Shown piece by piece: positions 7,223 to 14,300 of a stretch of DNA of 19,204 nt. This DNA is from Erysipelotrichaceae bacterium. GTDB lineage: Bacteria; Bacillota_I; Bacilli_A; Erysipelotrichales; Erysipelotrichaceae. Positions within the stretch are counted from its first letter, which is position 1, and each line of letters starts with the position of its first letter. The translations under genes and the position numbers were made by a program. The notes under the pieces were generated by a model, which saw nothing but the letters and a program-made list of their open reading frames with translations, was not told the DNA's origin and ran no database searches. The DNA is taken from the NCBI GenBank assembly GCA_017561615.1, contig JAFZBT010000152.1, forward strand, positions 1 through 19,204, given 5' to 3'.

Positions 7223-7252
7223 TTGTCATCATGACCATAAAAATCACATAAT
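7223..7252 (+). promoter_or_regulatory. Possible promoter of the DUF4230 gene
   Basis: TTGTCA (7223-7228) and CATAAT (7247-7252) are separated by 18 bases. An alternative -10, TATTAT, lies at 7260-7265. The -35 overlaps a short palindrome GTCAT-C-ATGAC (7225-7235), a possible operator. No hairpin with a T tract separates this gene from the upstream pair, so read-through is also possible. Confidence 0.45.
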
Positions 7253-7305
7253 CGTGGTGTATTATTGTACTGTATCTCAGAAAGACAAAGCTTCAGTCTG
7301 ACAGA

Positions 7306-7311
7306 AAGGAG
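7306..7311 (+). promoter_or_regulatory. Ribosome binding site that decides the start at 7321
   Basis: AAGGAG lies nine bases before the ATG at 7321. An in-frame TTG at 7312 directly abuts this site and is too close to be served by it. Confidence 0.7.
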
Positions 7312-7320
7312 TTGGACAGC

Positions 7321-8145
7321 ATGGAAGAAAACAAGGTAAACAACGAAGAACTGGCCAAGGCGGTTTCCGATCAGGTGGTCGAGCAGATCCGCAGCGAGAT
7401 GCCCAAATACACCTTCAGCCGCAAGTACAACATCTTCAAGGACGTCATGTCCGTGTTTCTGGTCATCGCCGTTCTCTTAGGCGGCTACAATTGGTACCGC
7501 CAGTACAAGAGGGACACCTCAATACTGAAGTCAGTGGAAGGGTATGACCTGACCGTCAGCAACAACGGCATTCTCGGCTATACAGCCGTGGACTTTGCCG
7601 ATGTCATCGTCGGCGCCTCCGAGCGCCAGGCTCTGCTGATCATCGATGAGCAGGAGCTTTCCGCTCCCTCAATCATCACTCAGGCCGGGCTTTTCAAGCT
7701 GGGCATCTTCTCCAAGAACCAGTCCGTCGTCTATAACGGCACGGCCCAGTACACGGTCGACATCTCCAGAATAACCGCGGACAAGATCAGCGTGGACGCC
7801 GCCAATCACACCATTACGGTAACCGTCCCCTATCCGCAGCTGCATGCCGTGATCTTCAATCCCGCCAACACCGTCTTCGGCGATACCGAGAAGGGCTTGC
7901 TGGCCTTCGGCGACATCAAGATGACCGGCGAAGAGTTCAGCGCCATCGAGGCGGAAGCTGTCAGCAGACTGACGGAAAAGGCCAATGACCCGGCGGTTCT
8001 GCGCAAGGCCATCAGCTACGGCAGCTACGTGCTGCGCGACTTCTATGAGACGGCCATCGACGCCATTACCAAGAGCTACAAGGTGAAGATCGTCTTCGAA
8101 GAACCGGCCGTCAATGAGCCGTCTGCGGAAGCTCCGCAGTCATAG
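7321..8145 (+). CDS. Membrane-anchored DUF4230 protein
   Basis: This 274-residue protein is of unknown function. Residues 1-40 are charged and cytoplasmic (MEENKVNNEELAKAV). A single membrane segment covers about residues 42-56 (VMSVFLVIAVLLGGY) and is followed by WYRQYKRD; the rest is probably extracytoplasmic. The body resembles DUF4230: a YNGTAQYTVDISRI strand, the ITVTVPYPQL strand, the FGDTEKG loop and a helical C-terminal part (residues 200-255) ending in a strand, KVKIVF. No catalytic motif is visible. It has its own candidate promoter and is closed by a strong terminator, so it may be a single-gene unit between the beta-CASP pair and the adhesin. The family name is a confident resemblance; no role can be assigned. 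Confidence 0.75.
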   Translation: MEENKVNNEELAKAVSDQVVEQIRSEMPKYTFSRKYNIFKDVMSVFLVIAVLLGGYNWYRQYKRDTSILKSVEGYDLTVSNNGILGYTAVDFADVIVGASERQALLIIDEQELSAPSIITQAGLFKLGIFSKNQSVVYNGTAQYTVDISRITADKISVDAANHTITVTVPYPQLHAVIFNPANTVFGDTEKGLLAFGDIKMTGEEFSAIEAEAVSRLTEKANDPAVLRKAISYGSYVLRDFYETAIDAITKSYKVKIVFEEPAVNEPSAEAPQS

Positions 8146-8174
8146 AAAAACAGATTTGGTATAACAGATCATCA

Positions 8175-8209
8175 GGGCCAGGGAAACAGCCGTTTCCCTG
8201 GCCTTTTTT
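8175..8209 (+). terminator. Rho-independent terminator after the DUF4230 gene
   Basis: A 12-base perfect stem, GGCCAGGGAAAC / GTTTCCCTGGCC (8176-8187 / 8192-8203), with loop AGCC and a run of six T at 8204-8209. It isolates the adhesin promoter from upstream transcription. Confidence 0.95.
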
Positions 8210-8233
8210 CGTGTGAAAGTAACGGAAAACCGG

Positions 8234-8262
8234 TGGACACATGAAAGCGCTTTTTCTATAAT
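8234..8262 (+). promoter_or_regulatory. Sigma-A-type promoter of the giant adhesin gene
   Basis: TGGACA (8234-8239), 17 bases, TATAAT (8257-8262): one mismatch from the ideal -35, a perfect -10 and ideal spacing. The expected start is near 8269. This is the strongest promoter in the window. Confidence 0.85.
8242..8255 (+). promoter_or_regulatory. cre-like (CcpA) operator in the adhesin promoter
   Basis: TGAAAGCGCTTTTT matches the catabolite-responsive element TGWNANCGNTNWCA at 12 of 14 positions and contains the perfect palindrome AAAGCGCTTT (8244-8253). It lies wholly between the -35 and -10, where a bound LacI-family protein would block transcription. The CcpA gene is not in the window, and another LacI-family repressor is possible. 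Confidence 0.6.
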
Positions 8263-8270
8263 ATATATGG

Positions 8271-8295
8271 AAATTTAGGCAAAAAATCCAAATTT
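8271..8295 (+). promoter_or_regulatory. 5'-end stem-loop of the adhesin mRNA
   Basis: AAATTTAGG and TCCAAATTT are separated by seven bases. They can form a nine-pair stem with one mismatch and one G-U pair, starting about two bases from the predicted transcript start and ending just before the GGAGG site at 8298-8302. It could protect the long message from 5'-end decay. Confidence 0.4.
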
Positions 8296-8297
8296 GT

Positions 8298-8302
8298 GGA
8301 GG
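8298..8302 (+). promoter_or_regulatory. Ribosome binding site that decides the adhesin start
   Basis: GGAGG lies eight bases before the ATG at 8311. The in-frame GTG at 8296 overlaps it. Starting at 8311 puts a normal signal peptide at the very N terminus. Confidence 0.85.
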
Positions 8303-8310
8303 ATGGGAAT

Positions 8311-11300
8311 ATGAAGAAACTAAGGATCGTTTTAATGGCTGTGCTGATGCTGATCACCAGCGTGCCCGTTTCGGCGCTGACGGTAAGTGCTCAGTCCGCA
8401 GATATCGCGGATGAGCGGACCATCGTCAGGGAAGTTACCGGAAACCGGAGCACCCGCGGAGATATCGAGATCAGCTCTTTTACTGTTACCGGCGTTGTTT
8501 CCGGTGCTGAACAGCAGACCAACGGCGACTGGGTCTGGACACCCGGCAACGAGTCTTCCGGACACAAGTTCGTCTTCCGGGTGGCTTTTTCCGTCTCCGG
8601 AGCTGTCAGCCTTCCCGCCGGCAGCATTTCCATCAAGATCCCCCTGCACATCCTGAAGGACAAGAACGGTTTCTTTGCCGATGCCGTCAAGGTATCCTAC
8701 CCGGCCCGGGAAGATGCCCTGGACACCAACGTCTTTGCCTATGACGTTGACGAATCCTCCAATACCGTCATCATCACCAACCTCCTGGACATCAATGAAG
8801 CCATCGACAGCTATTTTGAAGTTTCCTATTTTACGACTAAGAGAACCTGCGATTACTATGATTACGACCCGCAGGGGACCCAGAGCTATGACGATGCCTC
8901 CGATCCGTTCAGCGCTCACATTGAAATCGTTGCCGAAGACGGCAGCCTGACCGCTGATACCGAGAACGTTCCCGTATACATCAATACCTCAGCCAAGCTG
9001 ATTTCCACGGAAAAACGCTATCCCAACATTTACCGTTCCTTTAACTCAAGCTGGGCAACCTATGCCGATCCCGCTCAGGCTCCCGGCCGCATCTGGAACA
9101 GGGAAACCGGATCATGGCAGGATGTGACCTTCAACGTCGATGACTACGACTACCTGATCTGGGAAGTCAAGTCAAAGATCAAGAAGGACGTCACCCAGTA
9201 TTACCGCTTTACCCTGGACGACCATGACTACATCGATACCACTCCGATCCAGTACCCTGAGGATGACGACCTGATCCTGGTCGGCTACCGCTTTGCCGGC
9301 CAGACGTCTTATTCTCTTCAGAACTACGTCGACAATCAGCTGCTCGACGGCGACCGTTATGACTGGGTGCTGACCGCCGTCAAGAAGAGCACCTATGAAA
9401 AGCTGAATTTCAGCTGGTACGAGGAATCTACCCAGTACATCTGGTCGGTCAAGAACAGCGTAACCGCTACTCTTGATCCCGTTGATCAGGTCGACCCCGA
9501 CAGCACCGCCGGCGGAGACAGGACCTTCCAGTACGAAAACCACTTTGTTCCGATTCCCGGAATCTTCAAGGTCTATAAGTTCGGCAACATCAACTGGAAC
9601 GCTGCCAAGCGCACCGAACTGCTGACCGGCTATCCGGCATACTGGGATTACTCCAGCTATCAGCTGCGGGAATTCGCCGCCGGACAGATCGACCACTTTG
9701 ACCTGTTCTATGCCGTCTGCGCCTATGGAACGCCGTACAAGTGCACGGTTCTTCCGGGCGAAGATCCGAACGATCCGGAAAACTACTGGAAATCGCCGAT
9801 CACCTACATCGTGACCGACGAGAATCTGCGCCTGCAGTATGAGGAAGTCAACGGCAGCCGCGAGGGCGTCAACTACAGCCCGGACGGTGAACTGCTGCTG
9901 ACGGAAGGCGACGGACCGGTGTTAGGCTACCGGGATTACTACCTGAAGAAACTCTATTTCAAACTGACGATCAGTGACGCTGTCTACGCTTCCGAGGATT
10001 TCGGCTTTGTCGGTGTGGACGGAACCTTTGGCGACAGCGAGGCTGTCTACCTTGAGGTTCTGACCGGCAAGGGCTGGATGCCCGCCGCCACCTACTATCC
10101 CTCCGACCAGTCCTTCAGTGACGTTGAAACAAGATACATCACCCTGACGGAAACCAACGTCACTCCCACCGAAGGACCCAGATGCTCACAGCACGATTAT
10201 GTGGCGGTCAGCTTTAAGGAAGACTACGGCATCTACGGCTACCGCCTGAAAACGACCAACACCCACTTCTACACCCGGATCGACGCCATGCCGGTGTTCA
10301 CCCTGAAGCATGACGAGGAATCAGGCCGGGTCATGGAACTGGTCAACTGGCTGCTTGAGGAAGGCAACGACAAGGGCGGCACCATGTTCATCTTCAATGA
10401 AGTCAATCACACGGTCAACACGGCCTATGACCAGCTTCAGAATGAATACATCTATTCCGGCAACATCCTGCAGAGCACGGAGAGCAGCCGGTACACCTAC
10501 AAGGAATACGAATGGGCAAGAGACGCCGTCCGCGTCTCGGAAATGGATTCCTCTCTTTCCAAGAAAGTCATCGGCGCTTCCAACAATACCGCCAACGAGG
10601 AATACACCATCTCCTGGAAGGTCATCATGAAGGAAGAACTGACCGACCAGCAGGGCAGAAGCTACATCCCGCAGAACAGCGGCACCTTCTACGACCTGCT
10701 GCCGGCCGGCCTGACTCTGGACCGCAACTCCGTTGCCGTTCAGTATGATGGCGGCTATCTGACGGTCAATAACGGCATCAGCATCCGGACCATTGACAAC
10801 TATCAGGGCACCGGAAGAACGATGCTGATCGTTGATGTGACCACGCCGGGCAAATACTACAACCTGTATTACGATACCATCTGCAGCTGGGACTCCCTGA
10901 GCGCTTTCGGCCGGGAAGTCCTGAACCCCGTTGCCTATCAGACCGGCAACGACAGGATCGCCGAAGGCTATCCGGATGACGGCGGCAATCTGACCGGCGA
11001 CAACAAGGATCTGATGTCCAATCTCTGCTACGATGAGTCGCAGACGGACATCCCCGAACAGTTCATCTATGCTCAGCAGACCTTTGACATCGATGCCATC
11101 ACCAACGCCATCGCCGGTCTCTACAAGAGAGTAAAGAACGAAGCCGAGGATTCCCGTTACAAGGCGGAAACCATGGTGGAGCCCAACGGCACTTATTCCT
11201 ATCTGCTGCGCTTCAAGAATACCCTTACTACCTCAGCCAGGGATCTGGTGTTCTTTGATTCGCTGGAAAACTATGCCCGGGGTTCCGAGCATCAGTACCC

Positions 11301-14300
11301 CAGCGACTGGCACGGTACGCTGATCGATCTGGACCTCAGTACCCTGATTGCTCAGGGGATCAAGCCGAAGGTCTATGTCAGCACGGTCAGCGATCTTGAC
11401 GTCAGCGAACATAACGATCTGACGGAGGCCTCCGTCTGGACGCTGCTGGACGAATCCAAGTGGCATGATGCCGCTGCGCTGGCCGGCGTCAAGGCGATCG
11501 CCATCGACATGCGGGAAGCCGCAGACGGCAAGGATTTCGTCCTGGAAGCCAACGGCACCATCATGGCTACCCTGTACATGAAGGCACCGGCGGCGGCGAC
11601 CAGAAGCTCCGGCGAGATCTACCCGGAGACCTACAACAACATCTACATCTCTTCGACCCTGATCAACGATGTTCATGATGAGGAGTCCTTCTTCATCCAT
11701 CAGGACTACACCATCGTAAAGTTCAGGCCGAAGGCCGATGTTCACATCCACAAGGTCAACGCCCAGGACCGTAACGAAAGCATCAAGGGCATCGTCTTCA
11801 CCCTCTATGGCGAAAGCGAATACGGCACCGTCTATGACAAGAACGAAAACCTGGTAACGACAGATGCCGGCGGCAACGCCACCTTCAGCGCCGTTGAACC
11901 GGGCACCTACATCCTGCAGGAATTCGCCGGCAATGACGACTGGGTCGAAGACCATACCGAACATCAGGTACAGGTCGTCCTGAATGACGACGGCACGGTA
12001 TCCGTCTTCATCGACGGCACGGAAACCACCGATGCCTACTATGAGATCACCAACATCCCGCGTATCCACACGGACATCCAGTTCTTCAAGCGCGACCTCT
12101 CTGATCCATCCGCCGCGGTAACGGTAGTTACCTTCAAGCTGCATACCGACTGTTCCTACTACGGCAGCGAGATCACTCTTTATGCCCAGACGGACAGCCG
12201 GGGCATAGTGAATTTCTACAACGTGGAGAGAGGCACCTATACCCTGAAGGAAATCGAATGTACCGATGAGAATTATCTGATCAGCGATACTGTCTGGACA
12301 GTGGTCGTTGACGGCGACGGCAACTATTCCATTTCCGGAGACAACAGCGAACTTCTCGGCGGCTTCTACCGCATCTACAACGAACCGCTGCATGATTTCT
12401 CCCTGGTAAAACTGGACAGCTATTACAAGACCCCGATCACCGGAGTGAAGTTCCGGCTGACCGGCACCAGCAGCAACGGCACCGAATACGACATTGAAAA
12501 GACAACAGGTGCTGATGGTGTCATTACCTTCAGCGGTCTGGAATCCGGCAAGTACACTCTTCAGGAAACCTATGTTGATGAGGAGATCTACATGCTGGAT
12601 GCGGCCGAACACGTCGTGCAGATCAATGAAGACGGCAAGGTATACGTTGATCCTTACCGTGACCAGTACAGCGGCTATTGGTACAGCCGGGTAAAGCAGG
12701 ACTCTGTCGGTCACTTCATTTTCTACAACCAGCGCAAGGAAGGCCAGATCACGATCCACAAGATCTGGCATGACCGCGATGATGCTGACCGTCCCACCAA
12801 CAGCAAGTATCCCGCTGTCGTGATCAAGGCTCTTGATGTTCCCACTAACGAGAAGACCTACTGGAGAATGGATTATCCTCAGTTCTACTATTCCTGGGAA
12901 ACTGACGCGATGAGCAGGATCGTTTCCTTCCAGCGCAACAGCGAGCTTACCGAAGAAGAGGTCCTTGCTCTGAACCCAACCAGGGTTGATGACGGCGGTT
13001 CTGACTGCAAGATCTATATCTGGTACGATGAGGATTACAATGCCTATTGGTGGTCAGATGCTCCGGTGACTTATGCGATGATTGAGGAACACGACGGTTT
13101 GAACAATCACCCCATGATGCGGCATTACTCCATGTTCCGTGATCTTCCTTCCATTGAATACATTGACATTACCGGCATAGATTTTACCGCCGATAATCTT
13201 GAATACCTCTTCTACAACGACAAAAAGCTGAAGAAGATCGACGGTCTGGAAACCATCAATACCACAAATACACGTTCCATGGAGAACATGTTCTACAACT
13301 GCAGCAGTCTGGAATCTGTTAACCTGAGCAATTTTGACACCAGCAACTGCCAGACCATGGCCAACATGTTCTACAACTGCTCCAAGCTGATCGATCTGGA
13401 TCTTTCCAGTTTCGACACCACCTATGTCAAGGACATGAGCTACATGTTCTATAACTGCAGTTCGCTGGTTTCTCTGGATGTATCTTCCTTCAATACCAGA
13501 AGCTGCACTAACATGGCTTTCATGTTTGCCGGCTGTCAGGCGGTAACCGCCATTGACGTCAGCGGCTTTGACACTTCTCATGTAACCAACATGGGCGGTA
13601 TGTTCTACAATTGCAAGACCGTTAAGGTTCTTGACGTCAGCGGCTTCAATACTTCCAATCTGGAAACCGTTTTCCTCAGCAACCGCGGCATGTTTGAGGA
13701 GTGCCAGTCAGTAAAAGTGCTGGATCTCAGTGGCTTCAATACTTCAAAGATCACCAGAATGTCAAACATGTTCTATGACTGCAAGAGCCTCGAATCCCTG
13801 GACGTCTCCGGCTTTGACACTTCCCATGTCAACAACATCGGCGGCATGTTTGCCAATCTGGCCAAGTTACAGGTACTGGATCTCAGCAGCTTTGACTGGT
13901 CCAATATGAGCCTGTCAGCTGACGCTTTCGTCAGGTATTGCGGAAACCTGGAAACTATCTATGTGTCATCCAATCCGACTTTGAGCGGTACGTATTACTA
14001 TCTGAGAGGCTGTGATAAGCTGACTGGCGGAAACGGAACGACGATGGTCAACCTTTGCCCGCATTATCCGAATAATGTTTATGTTAACGCTCAGTATGTG
14101 TGCATCGATACCGACGAGACGCCCGGCTTGCTGACTTACAAGGCTTCCGGCGGCATCACGCCGGCTACCGCAGCAACCGCTGCCCCGGAAAGGGAAATGA
14201 TCGACATTGAAGTCCGCATTCACTGGGAGGTCATGGACCCTGCCAGCGCTGGAACCTGCATCGTTCTGTTCCCGGGAGACAACTATATGGAGCCTCAGCT

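Noticed and set aside
7209..7248. TCACA repeated at 7209-7213 and 7244-7248, resembling CRP/FNR half-sites
   Set aside because: Both are in the same orientation with no matching TGTGA partner at 6-base spacing, so they do not form an operator.
11233..12771. Open frame of about 512 codons on the minus strand
   Set aside because: It lies wholly inside the adhesin gene, has no ribosome binding site or recognisable domain, and is the antisense shadow of the SpaA-domain coding sequence.
13237..13908. Regular 78-base periodicity that could be read as a CRISPR or mobile repeat array
   Set aside because: The repeats are coding, in frame and diverged, and translate to the DUF285 leucine-rich pattern.
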